64,000 nt of DNA from an uncultured Sphingorhabdus sp. (GTDB taxonomy: Bacteria > Pseudomonadota > Alphaproteobacteria > Sphingomonadales > Sphingomonadaceae): contig CALMYW010000394.1 in assembly GCA_937873665.1 (NCBI GenBank), positions 372,001-436,000 on the forward strand, given 5' to 3'. The notes under the pieces were generated by a model. The model did no database searches. It saw only the letters and a program-made list of their open reading frames with translations, and was not told the DNA's origin. Positions 54,350-62,893 of this stretch are shown one piece after another. The stretch's first letter is position 1. Each line of letters opens with the position of its first letter. A program made the translations under genes and the position numbers.

Positions 54350-57031
54350 ATGCCCTCTCCTCGCCTTTCCTTGCTCTCGTCCAGTCTGGTTGCACTTGCA
54401 GCCAGCGTGTCAGCCCCAGTTCTGGCCAGTAGTGTTGGTGAAGAAGCGCTTGAATCGTCCGAAAACCAAACTCCGGCTATCGAAACCGAGGCGGCGGACG
54501 AAGAAGCAGCAACGCCCGACATTATCGTAACGGCAACGCGGCTGCCCGGTTCCATCGATACCGATGCGCCGCCAATCGACGAGCTTTCCGAAGGCGACAT
54601 TGCGGCGATCGGCGCATCGTCCATAAACGACCTGTTGGCTGCCGTTGCGCCGCAAGCCGGTTCAGGTCGTGGTCGGGGCAGCGGCGGCCCGCCCGTGATC
54701 CTGCTCAACGGCCAGCGCGTCTCCAGTTTCCGCGAATTGCGCGACCTGCCGCCCGAAGCAATCCGTCAGGTGCAGATATTCCCCGAAGAAGTCGCACTAA
54801 AATATGGCTTCCGGCCCGACCAGCGCGTCGTGAACTTCATCCTCAAGCCCGATTTCGCTTCGTTCAATGTCGAACATGATTTCGAAATGCCCGAGAAAGG
54901 TGGCTTCACAACCAAGGAGTTCGAAGCCACATTCACCCGCATTGGCAAGGACAACCGTCTCAACATTGATTCCGAGTTCGAGAGCAGCAGCCGGATTACT
55001 GAAGACGAACGTGCGATCATACCCAGCAGCGCTTCGGCACCTTATGCGCTGATCGGCAATGTAACGGGTGCGGGCGTGGGCGGCGAGATTGATCCGGCCC
55101 TCAGCGCACTTGCAGGACAGACGGTAACAATTGCGGCGATACCATCGAGTCCAACACTTACGGGCTTTGCGGGAACTGCCAATGCGGCTGCACCTGGCGA
55201 CATCGGCACCTTCCGCACCTTGCAGCCCAGTTCGCAGCGCTTTTCAACCAATGCAACCTGGAGCAAGGTGCTCGGCGCGCAGACCAATTTGTCAATCAAC
55301 GGGCGTTTCGAGGTGCAAGACCAGCACAGCCTGCTTGGCCTGCCCTTTGCGAGTATTGCGATCCCGGCTTCCAACCCATTCTCGCCCTTTACCACAGATG
55401 TCACTCTTAACCGTTATTTCGCCGATCCCCGTCCGCTTACCCGAGATGTGAAGACGAAAACCGCGCAGGGTGGCGTTTCGTTCAACACCTTGCTGGGCGA
55501 CTGGCGGCTTGCGCTCACCGGCGATTACACGCTGGTCGATACTGAAACCGTTACGCAGACCAACGGCGATTACACCGACCTTCGTGCAGGGATAGCGGCA
55601 GGAACGATCAACCCCTTCGCAGCCGATCTGGGTAGCAACCTCCTGTTTGTCGCACCCGACACCGCAGACAGCACCACCGGCACGCTCTCGCTGCGCAGCA
55701 CTTTTTCGGGCACGCTGTTCGAGCTGCCTTCGGGCGAAGTGCAGATAACGATCCGGAACGGCTATGACCGCCAGACCATCGACAGCAGCACCTATCGCCG
55801 CGGCGTGGTTTCATCCATTGGGCTCAACCGCGACAATATCAACAGCGCCTTCAACCTCGAAATTCCGCTGGTTGACCGCGGCGTCGGCGCGCTAGGCGGG
55901 ATTGGCGACTTTTCCATCAATGGCAATATGGGCTTTTCCGACCTGTCGGATTTCGGCACGCTGATCGAATATGGTGCCGGGCTGCGCTGGTCGCCAATTG
56001 AAGGGCTTTCGCTATCCGCATCCATCTTCGGTGATGAAAACGCGCCCGGCTTGGGCCAATTGGGCAATCCGACCATCGTAACCCCCAATGTCGCCTATTT
56101 TGACTTCGCGCGCGGAGAGAGCCGTTTCATCGATCTGGTGACAGGCGGTAACCCCGCCCTTCTCGCCGAAAACCGCAAAGACATTAAGGTAGGGCTCGAC
56201 TGGGCGCCCAAGTTCATCGACGGCTTGAGCCTGCAAGTCGAATATTTCAAAAACAAGAGCGAGAATACGACCTCGTCTTTCCCGCTGCTAACTCCTGAAA
56301 TCGAGGCCGCATTCCCGGGACGTGTCACGCGCGATGCCAATGGGCAACTGATCCGGCTTGACCAGCGGCCAGTCAACTTTGCGGAAGAACGGTCCGAACG
56401 CATCCGCTGGGGATTCAACATGTCCGGCCCCATTGGCAAGCAGCAACAGCGCGGCCCCGGCGCTGGAGGCGGCGGGCGTGGCCCCGGAGCGGGCGGTCAG
56501 GGTGGTGGTCGAGGCCCGATGGGCATGATGCCCGGAGGTGGCCCGCCCAGCCGCTGGCAGATCGCACTCTACCACACCTATCGCCTGCAAGACGAAATCC
56601 TCATTGCACCCGGCGTCCCCGTGCTCGACCTGCTCGATGGCTCGGCAACCAGCAGTCTGGGTGGGTCGCCGCGGCATGAACTGTCGCTTAACGGCGGGGT
56701 CTTCCACAAAGGGATGGGGCTACGCTTTGAAGGCACCTATCGCGGGGCAACGCGTGCCGATGGCAGCGGGCTGCCGGGTAGCAGCGATCTCTATTTCAGC
56801 GACCAGTTCAGCTTGAACAGCTTCCTGTTCATCAGCCTCGACCAGCGCGGCGACCTGACCAAGAAAATACCCTTCCTGAAAGGCAGCCGCATAGCTTTCC
56901 GCGTCCAGAATGTCCTCAACGATTATATCAAGGTGCGCGACAATAATGGCGCAACGCCATTGAGCTATCAGCGAGGCTTCCTCGATCCGGAAGGTCGCGT
57001 GTTCGAACTCAGCTTCCGCAAACGGTTCTAG
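54350..57031 (+). CDS. TonB-dependent receptor with Gly-rich insert
   Basis: This 893-residue outer-membrane protein has a signal peptide (LSSSLVALAASVSAPVLASS), a TonB-box-like PDIIVTATRLPG, a short plug (PPVILLNGQRVSSFRELRDL) and a barrel ending in FELSFRKRF. The plug carries a GSGRGRGSGG motif. At about 697-735 the barrel contains a low-complexity stretch of Gly, Arg, Gln and Met, probably an exposed loop. Its substrate is unknown: the neighbouring genes do not suggest a ligand. It lacks the LacI operator. Confidence 0.88.
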   Translation: MPSPRLSLLSSSLVALAASVSAPVLASSVGEEALESSENQTPAIETEAADEEAATPDIIVTATRLPGSIDTDAPPIDELSEGDIAAIGASSINDLLAAVAPQAGSGRGRGSGGPPVILLNGQRVSSFRELRDLPPEAIRQVQIFPEEVALKYGFRPDQRVVNFILKPDFASFNVEHDFEMPEKGGFTTKEFEATFTRIGKDNRLNIDSEFESSSRITEDERAIIPSSASAPYALIGNVTGAGVGGEIDPALSALAGQTVTIAAIPSSPTLTGFAGTANAAAPGDIGTFRTLQPSSQRFSTNATWSKVLGAQTNLSINGRFEVQDQHSLLGLPFASIAIPASNPFSPFTTDVTLNRYFADPRPLTRDVKTKTAQGGVSFNTLLGDWRLALTGDYTLVDTETVTQTNGDYTDLRAGIAAGTINPFAADLGSNLLFVAPDTADSTTGTLSLRSTFSGTLFELPSGEVQITIRNGYDRQTIDSSTYRRGVVSSIGLNRDNINSAFNLEIPLVDRGVGALGGIGDFSINGNMGFSDLSDFGTLIEYGAGLRWSPIEGLSLSASIFGDENAPGLGQLGNPTIVTPNVAYFDFARGESRFIDLVTGGNPALLAENRKDIKVGLDWAPKFIDGLSLQVEYFKNKSENTTSSFPLLTPEIEAAFPGRVTRDANGQLIRLDQRPVNFAEERSERIRWGFNMSGPIGKQQQRGPGAGGGGRGPGAGGQGGGRGPMGMMPGGGPPSRWQIALYHTYRLQDEILIAPGVPVLDLLDGSATSSLGGSPRHELSLNGGVFHKGMGLRFEGTYRGATRADGSGLPGSSDLYFSDQFSLNSFLFISLDQRGDLTKKIPFLKGSRIAFRVQNVLNDYIKVRDNNGATPLSYQRGFLDPEGRVFELSFRKRF

Positions 57032-57873
57032 CCAGAGCCTTTCAGCTTGCGAATGACCCGCCAAGCATAGGCCTTGGCGGTATTCTGTGCGGGGTAGCGT
57101 CCCGGTGCGCGCGGGCGCATGCCCGATTTGCGCAAGATGCTGTTGAAAGCGCGGGCATCGGCCTCGGCATAGCTCCAGTCGCTGCGCCAGGTGATCGAAA
57201 GCGAAATTGAGGGGTCGGGTCCGACCTTCACATGGTGCGGTGCCATCACGGGAACAAATACGGCCTCACCTGGCTGAAGACTCCAGTCTGTGGCCCCCTG
57301 CGCCAGTTCGTCGCGCCATACCAGGTTGCGATGCCCGCCGGTGTGATAGCCTTCATGCGTTTCATCCGGCGCATAAACGGGGTCGCCCGCCGGGAATTGC
57401 GTCATTGTCTTGCTGCCCTTCAATTGCAGCAAGATGTTATGCTCCGGATCGAAATGGTAAGGGGTGACGGCATCGGGTGACGACACGAAAATGAAGCCTT
57501 GCGGCATCAACATCGCCCCGGTCTTCGCTTCGATGAAAGGTTTCAATTCGCCCAAGAGATCGAGCAGCAGCGCACGATATTCAAGCACCTGCTCTATGTT
57601 TTTAAGCACGGCCCAACTGCGGCACGTGTCCACATTTCGGATAGTGTCGCCAATGGAAAGGCCGTTGGCGATATCCGAATTGGGATCAACGCCGGTAGGC
57701 AAATCGCCTTTGTTATATTCGATGGATGAAACCGGCAGCCCCTCACCCAGTTTCGCCAAAGCCTCAAGTGTCAGCAGCGGGTGGTCGCGCAGATTATGGC
57801 GCAAGCGGTGCGGGATTTCGGGATAGTTGCGCGAAAATTCCGCGCGGATATCTTCATCAAAAATCTGGGTCAT
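57028..57873 (-). CDS. Cupin-like (JmjC-type) protein of unknown substrate
   Basis: This 281-residue Cupin_8/JmjC-like protein has the metal-binding segment TPYHFDPEHNILLQLKGSK (His-x-Asp) and a distal His in VMAPHHVKVGPDPSISLSIT, as in Fe(II)/2-oxoglutarate hydroxylases. The N-terminal helical part has EIPHRLRHNLRDHPLLTLEA. The start is the ATG at 57873, which overlaps the stop of the upstream GNAT gene (ATGA), so both proteins are likely made together. It may hydroxylate a protein, but the target is not predictable. Confidence 0.8.
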   Translation of the reverse strand: MTQIFDEDIRAEFSRNYPEIPHRLRHNLRDHPLLTLEALAKLGEGLPVSSIEYNKGDLPTGVDPNSDIANGLSIGDTIRNVDTCRSWAVLKNIEQVLEYRALLLDLLGELKPFIEAKTGAMLMPQGFIFVSSPDAVTPYHFDPEHNILLQLKGSKTMTQFPAGDPVYAPDETHEGYHTGGHRNLVWRDELAQGATDWSLQPGEAVFVPVMAPHHVKVGPDPSISLSITWRSDWSYAEADARAFNSILRKSGMRPRAPGRYPAQNTAKAYAWRVIRKLKGSG

Positions 57874-59090
57874 GACGACATCCCATTGGCTTCTTTTGAT
57901 TTTCCTGCATTGATCTGACGCAAACGGCCCTTTGCCTTTTCCGCAAACAACAATGTTGCAAACGCTGCCCGGCGGACCGGGCCGCCTATGGCGACCGAAT
58001 ATCGGCCGATGGCTCGCCGCCCAGACCAGATGCTGTCGATCATCGGATGATCCTGCGCCGCACAACTATCGCACCATGTGATTCCCGCATGTTCGAGCAA
58101 GGCCAGATTGTGGATCTGCAGCAATACGCCCGGCGAGAAGCGGGCATAGTCTTCATCGAACGCAGTTTTGAACGAGAAGGCGCCAGGCGGAGTCAGGAAG
58201 TTGACCAACATCGCAATCGCCCGGCCATCGAGACGCAACGCCAGCAACTCCAGCTTCCCTTCGCTTGCTGCGCCATGAAGCGCACCTCGAAACAGGTTGC
58301 GCGTGCTGTCAGCGCAATCGAGCGCGGAGCCATTGGCGCCCTTCCAGCCGCGTCGTTCGAGTGCCAGAAATTCGTCTATCCAGCCATCCAGTCCTTCGCG
58401 ACCATCGCCGCGCTGAAACTCCAATTGCCCCAGTTCGGCCAAACGGTTCTGCTGCCGTCGCAACTCCTTGCGCTTTTTGCCGCGCATCGTCGCCTCCAGA
58501 TAGGCTTCGGGCGACAAGCCGCGCTCAAGCAGCGCCCGTTCTTCGCGGTGGAACAAGGCGAACTGGCGCCGCGTTGCATGGCATTCTGCTTCAAGTGCTG
58601 ATGCTACCGGGCCATCGACGGCTATGCCAGTGAGGTGACAGAAAAACGCGCCATTTGGTCGGCTGTCCAATTCGGAAAGCAAAGCCTGCCAAAACAGGCT
58701 TTCAAATCCCTTGGCTATCAACGGCGTCCCCAAAAAGGCATTGTGGTTGAGCCAGTTCTGCGTCGATCGCAGCGGCAAGCCTGCATAGGATTGGGCGAGG
58801 AATCGCGGCATCAGACCGATCAGGCGGCCATGGGAACGCACGGCGGCAAGTTCGACCTCACCCTGACGGTCCAGCGCCGCCAACGCCGACGTCAGATACC
58901 AATGTTCGTTGAAGGCATTGGGCTCGCTGCAATCTGCTGCAAGGCCATGCCATTCGGCCACTTGATGCGGAACCGACACGAATTCCCGAGCGGACACAAA
59001 GCTGGCAACGGCAGGCACGACTGACCACTCACCGTTTTCCGCTGTTTGCGTCCGGTGCATAGGGTCAATCTGGACGCCAGATGCGTTCAT
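57870..59090 (-). CDS. CelD/BcsL-type GNAT acetyltransferase
   Basis: This 406-residue protein (from the ATG at 59090) has a duplicated GNAT fold of the Acetyltransf_6 group. Typical parts are NAFNEHWYLTSALAALDRQG in the first half, and GKKRKELRRQQNRLAELGQL, FLALERRGWKGANGSALDCA and FKTAFDEDYARFSPGVLLQI in the second. Members act in exopolysaccharide or peptidoglycan-linked acyl transfer (CelD, FemAB-like). The upstream ATG at 59150 falls in the terminator of hppA, so it is less likely. The gene is coupled to the cupin gene. Confidence 0.82.
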   Translation of the reverse strand: MNASGVQIDPMHRTQTAENGEWSVVPAVASFVSAREFVSVPHQVAEWHGLAADCSEPNAFNEHWYLTSALAALDRQGEVELAAVRSHGRLIGLMPRFLAQSYAGLPLRSTQNWLNHNAFLGTPLIAKGFESLFWQALLSELDSRPNGAFFCHLTGIAVDGPVASALEAECHATRRQFALFHREERALLERGLSPEAYLEATMRGKKRKELRRQQNRLAELGQLEFQRGDGREGLDGWIDEFLALERRGWKGANGSALDCADSTRNLFRGALHGAASEGKLELLALRLDGRAIAMLVNFLTPPGAFSFKTAFDEDYARFSPGVLLQIHNLALLEHAGITWCDSCAAQDHPMIDSIWSGRRAIGRYSVAIGGPVRRAAFATLLFAEKAKGRLRQINAGKSKEANGMSS

Positions 59091-59157
59091 CGGGTCGGGC
59101 TCCTGTTGCTGCGCTGCCTTAGCACCAAGTCCCGAAATAATTGCTAACAAGGCAATG

Positions 59158-59186
59158 AAAAACCCCGCCGGATCGCTCCGGCGGGG
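59158..59186 (-). terminator. Rho-independent terminator of hppA
   Basis: On the reverse strand CCCCGCCGGA/TCCGGCGGGG forms a ten-base-pair stem with loop GCGA, followed by TTTTT (59162-59158). It lies 27 bases after the hppA stop. Confidence 0.93.
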
Positions 59187-59212
59187 TCAATTTTTACATA
59201 TGTTCGTCCAGA

Positions 59213-61309
59213 TCAGGCAGCGCCGTGTGCGAGCGCTGCGAGAAGCAGCAATGCGACGATGTTGGTGATCTTGATCATCGGGTTCACGGCGGGGCCAGCG
59301 GTGTCCTTGTACGGATCACCAACGGTGTCGCCGGTCACGGCAGCCTTATGGGCTTCCGAACCCTTGCCGCCATGATTGCCGTCTTCGATGAACTTCTTGG
59401 CATTGTCCCATGCGCCGCCGCCCGAGGTCATCGAGATGGCAACGAACAGACCGCCGACAATCACGCCGAGCAGGAGCGCGCCGAGAGCGGCAAAGCCCTC
59501 TGCCTGGCCTGCAACCGCCGTGATGATGAAGTACACCGCAATCGGTGCGAGCACCGGTAACAGCGACGGGATGATCATTTCCTTGATCGCCGCCTTGGTC
59601 ACCAGGTCAACCGTGCGTGCATAGTTCGGCTTTGACTTGAAGGTCATGATGCCCGGATCGTTTGCGAACTGGTCACGCACGTCCTTCACCACTTCGCCAG
59701 CCGCACGGCCCACAGCGGTCATGCCCATCGCACCGAACAGGTACGGCAGAAGCGCGCCGAGCAGAAGCCCGACGATGACATAGGGGTTTTCGAGGCTGAA
59801 GTTGACCGTCAGGTTCGGGAAGAACTCGCGAAGGTCGGTGGTGTAGGCTGCGAACAGCACCAGCGCGGCAAGACCCGCCGAACCGATGGCATAGCCCTTG
59901 GTCACAGCCTTGGTGGTGTTGCCCACGGCATCGAGAAGGTCGGTCTTTTCACGGACGCTTTCGTCCAGACCAGCCATTTCGGCGATACCGCCCGCATTGT
60001 CCGTCACCGGACCATAAGCGTCGAGTGCAACGACCATACCGGCCAATGCCAGCATCGCGGTAGCCGCAAAGGCAATCCCGATCACGCCTGCCAGCTGGTA
60101 AGCGATGATGATGCCAGCGCAGATCACGATGGTCGGCATCGCGGTCGATTCAAGGCTGATAGCCAGACCCTGAATGACGTTGGTACCATGGCCGGTTTCC
60201 GAAGCCTTGGCGATCGACCGAACCGGACGATAGTTGGTGCCGGTATAATATTCGGTGATCCAGATAATCAGGCCGGTGATGATCAGGCCGAGCAGCGAGC
60301 AATAGAAAAGCGTACGGCCGGTATATCCGCCCACATCTGTTTCCATACCGCCCATTGCGTGGCTGATGGCAAACCAGATCGCCGGAACAGAGAGTACTGC
60401 GGTCACAAGGAAGCCCTTGTACATCGCACCCATGACATTGGTGCCACCGCCCAGACGGACGAAATAGGTGCCGATGATCGAGGTTACGACGCAGACGCCG
60501 CCGATGAGGAGCGGAAGGCTCATCAGGTTCAGCAACAATGCGCTGTCGGTTACGCCCTTAACGAGGAGCGCGATGAGAACCATCGTTGCTCCAACGGTAA
60601 CGACATAGGTTTCGAACAAGTCAGCGGCCATGCCGGCGCAGTCGCCGACATTGTCACCAACGTTATCGGCGATAACCGCCGGGTTGCGTGGATCGTCTTC
60701 CGGAATACCAGCTTCGACCTTGCCGACAAGGTCAGCGCCGACGTCAGCAGCCTTGGTGAAGATACCGCCGCCGAGACGCGCGAAGATCGAGATCAGCGAA
60801 GCGCCAAATGCGAGCGCAACAAGAGCGTCTACAACGGCGCGGCTGTTCGGTGCCATCATGGCGATGTCGGTCAGGTACCAGAAGAACACGGCGATCGCGA
60901 GCAGCGCAAGACCAGCAACGAGCATGCCGGTGATCGCACCCGCACGGAACGCCATGGTCAGGCCAGCCTGCAGGCCAGTCTGCGCAGCGGCAGCCGTACG
61001 TACGTTAGCGCGTACCGAGATGTTCATCCCGATATAGCCCGCCACACCCGAAAGTACGGCGCCGATGACGAAGCCTATAGTCGGGATGACGCCGAGGAAC
61101 GCGGCGACCAGTACGGCAACGACCACGCCAACAATGGCAATGGTGCGATACTGACGGCCCAGATAGGCTTGTGCGCCCTCCTGGATTGCAGCTGCGATTT
61201 CCTGCATTTTTTCATTGCCGGCCGAGGCGCCGAGCACCTGGCGGCTGGTGACAAAGCCGTAGACTACGGCCAAGACACCGCAAATAATTGCGATTAATGT
61301 CAAAGACAT
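59213..61309 (-). CDS. hppA: K+-insensitive proton-pumping pyrophosphatase
   Basis: This 698-residue membrane enzyme couples hydrolysis of pyrophosphate to proton export. The substrate motif [20 protein letters not shown] and [20 protein letters not shown] are complete. The segment [20 protein letters not shown] has Lys and Thr at the positions that distinguish K+-independent from K+-dependent enzymes (the latter carry Ala). About 15-16 helices are expected. It is monocistronic, with its own terminator. Confidence 0.96.
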   Translation of the reverse strand: MSLTLIAIICGVLAVVYGFVTSRQVLGASAGNEKMQEIAAAIQEGAQAYLGRQYRTIAIVGVVVAVLVAAFLGVIPTIGFVIGAVLSGVAGYIGMNISVRANVRTAAAAQTGLQAGLTMAFRAGAITGMLVAGLALLAIAVFFWYLTDIAMMAPNSRAVVDALVALAFGASLISIFARLGGGIFTKAADVGADLVGKVEAGIPEDDPRNPAVIADNVGDNVGDCAGMAADLFETYVVTVGATMVLIALLVKGVTDSALLLNLMSLPLLIGGVCVVTSIIGTYFVRLGGGTNVMGAMYKGFLVTAVLSVPAIWFAISHAMGGMETDVGGYTGRTLFYCSLLGLIITGLIIWITEYYTGTNYRPVRSIAKASETGHGTNVIQGLAISLESTAMPTIVICAGIIIAYQLAGVIGIAFAATAMLALAGMVVALDAYGPVTDNAGGIAEMAGLDESVREKTDLLDAVGNTTKAVTKGYAIGSAGLAALVLFAAYTTDLREFFPNLTVNFSLENPYVIVGLLLGALLPYLFGAMGMTAVGRAAGEVVKDVRDQFANDPGIMTFKSKPNYARTVDLVTKAAIKEMIIPSLLPVLAPIAVYFIITAVAGQAEGFAALGALLLGVIVGGLFVAISMTSGGGAWDNAKKFIEDGNHGGKGSEAHKAAVTGDTVGDPYKDTAGPAVNPMIKITNIVALLLLAALAHGAA

Positions 61310-61444
61310 GGAGATTCCTTCCCCCTAAATTCCCACTTTGTTTTTGCGACCGCGCCCAAGAGGACAAGGGCGCAAGCCGCGCTGCTATGCTGTGGATTAA
61401 TGGCTTAGGCAACCCTTAAAAGCCGCAGGAATCGGCCAAATGCG

Positions 61445-62362
61445 TCAATGATGTTGATAACCGAGCGAGGGGGGAAGCGGTATCGGCGCATTGGCTTCAA
61501 ACAGCGCCAGCCCCGAACCGTCGTTCACGCACCCGATGGCGGTTGCGGCGACTGGTAGTGCAGCATCGACAGGAGCCGTGAAAAGCATTTGGTAATCGTC
61601 ACCCCATGAGGCCGCCTGTAATCGGCTATCCAGGCTGTCGCCGCGCATCGCGCGATAGGCGGCGCTGAGCGGGATCGCGTCGATGTCGATCCGGATTTCA
61701 ACCTTGCTCGCATGGACCATCCGCTCGGCGTCGATCAGCAATCCGTCGGACACATCCATCATGGCGGTAACGACGGGTGCGAGCGCTTGCCCGTCACTTA
61801 GTCTTGCCATTGGCCGGTGATAGGCATCAGACAGTGCATCGACGCCTTCCAGCCCGGCTTCGGCAAGCTCGAAACCCGCGAGCGCATCTCCAAGGGTTCC
61901 GGTGACGTATAGTATATCCCCTGCCCGCGCACCGTTCCGTGCGGGAACGGGGCGATGCGTCGCAGCACCTATGGCCGTCAAGCCGAGGGCTCGCTTGTCG
62001 CCCTTGTTTGAAACCGTATCGCCGCCAAGTAACGGAACGCCAAAATGCGTTAACACGCGCTCAAGCCCATCGGCGAAGCGCCTGTCCCAATCACTATCCC
62101 CAAGCATGAACCCGAGCAGCACCCCCAAGGGTCGCGCGCCTTTGGCTGCAAGGTCCGACAGATTCGCCGATACAAGTTTCCACGCGACATCAGCGGGATC
62201 CGCTTTGGGCAGCCAGTGCACATCCTCTGCCATCATGTCGTGAGTGAGGATCAGGGTTTCATTGCCAAGTTCGATGACGGCGGTATCGTCCATCAATCCA
62301 CGCGCTGCCGGGTCTAGCGCCATGGCACGCATCATTTCGATGAAGGTGGATTCAGCGGTCAT
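61445..62362 (-). CDS. thiL: Thiamine-monophosphate kinase
   Basis: This 305-residue ThiL phosphorylates thiamine monophosphate to the active diphosphate. It has the AIR synthase-type fold; motifs include DDTAVIELGNETLILTHDMM, LVSANLSDLAAKGARPLG, LGGDTVSNKGDKRALGLTAI and MMDVSDGLLIDAERM. The ATG at 62362 is used. The frame remains open upstream to 62422, but that part translates the palindromic repeat (VLRQAQ) and should not be included. It is downstream of nusB in the hisD-nusB-thiL series. Confidence 0.95.
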   Translation of the reverse strand: MTAESTFIEMMRAMALDPAARGLMDDTAVIELGNETLILTHDMMAEDVHWLPKADPADVAWKLVSANLSDLAAKGARPLGVLLGFMLGDSDWDRRFADGLERVLTHFGVPLLGGDTVSNKGDKRALGLTAIGAATHRPVPARNGARAGDILYVTGTLGDALAGFELAEAGLEGVDALSDAYHRPMARLSDGQALAPVVTAMMDVSDGLLIDAERMVHASKVEIRIDIDAIPLSAAYRAMRGDSLDSRLQAASWGDDYQMLFTAPVDAALPVAATAIGCVNDGSGLALFEANAPIPLPPSLGYQHH

Positions 62363-62368
62363 CGAAGC

Positions 62369-62437
62369 ACCGTAGTGCTGTGCCTGTCGAAGCACGCCTC
62401 GCCGGGAAGCGCCCTTCGACAAGCTCAGGGCTACGGT
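62369..62437. repeat. Dispersed palindromic (REP-like) repeat, copy 2
   Basis: This is the second copy of the element at 2835-2917, shortened by about 14 bases in the left arm and centre. The left arm begins ACCGTAGTGCTGTGCCTGTC. The right arm, from GGGAAGCGCCCTTCGACAAG through ACGGT, equals the first copy exactly. It lies in the nusB-thiL gap, upstream of thiL by six bases. Confidence 0.9.
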
Positions 62438-62443
62438 TGGAAA

Positions 62444-62893
62444 TCAATCCCGCTTCTCCTTCGCCACGGCATCGAGCAAGCCGTTGACGAACTTGGCATC
62501 TTTCTTATCGAAAAACGCGTGCGCTACATCGACATATTCGTCGATCACCGTCGCCGTCGGCACGTCAGGGCGAGCCAGCAATTCATAGGCCCCGGCCCGC
62601 AGCAATTGCAGCATTGTCTTGTCGAGGCGGCCGATCTTCCATTGTTCGCCAAGCTTGGCTTCAATCAATGCGTCAATCTCTTCCCGCCGGGCATCCACAC
62701 CTGCGACCAGATCGTCGAAAAAGTCGATGTCAGCTTCTGCATATTGCGCGTCTTCAATTTCGGCACCCAGGCGGTGCGCGTGGAATTCGGACAATAAGCG
62801 GGCAATCCCGATCGACTCCATATCCATCTGGTACAGCGCCTGTACGGCTGCAAGCCGCGCTGCGGCGCGGGCTTTGGAACGGGGTTTGCTCAT
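62444..62893 (-). CDS. nusB: Transcription antitermination protein NusB
   Basis: This 149-residue all-helical protein pairs with NusE (S10) in rRNA antitermination. It starts with KARAAARLAAVQALYQMDM, the conserved N-terminal RNA-binding Arg-rich helix, and ends TVIDEYVDVAHAFFDKKDAK, FVNGLLDAVA, which is the family signature. It overlaps hisD by four bases (ATGA). Confidence 0.97.
   Translation of the reverse strand: MSKPRSKARAAARLAAVQALYQMDMESIGIARLLSEFHAHRLGAEIEDAQYAEADIDFFDDLVAGVDARREEIDALIEAKLGEQWKIGRLDKTMLQLLRAGAYELLARPDVPTATVIDEYVDVAHAFFDKKDAKFVNGLLDAVAKEKRD

Noticed and set aside
60188..61297. 369-codon frame antisense to hppA
   Set aside because: It lies entirely within hppA, and its Arg/Asp/Glu-rich translation is a typical antisense shadow of hydrophobic helices.
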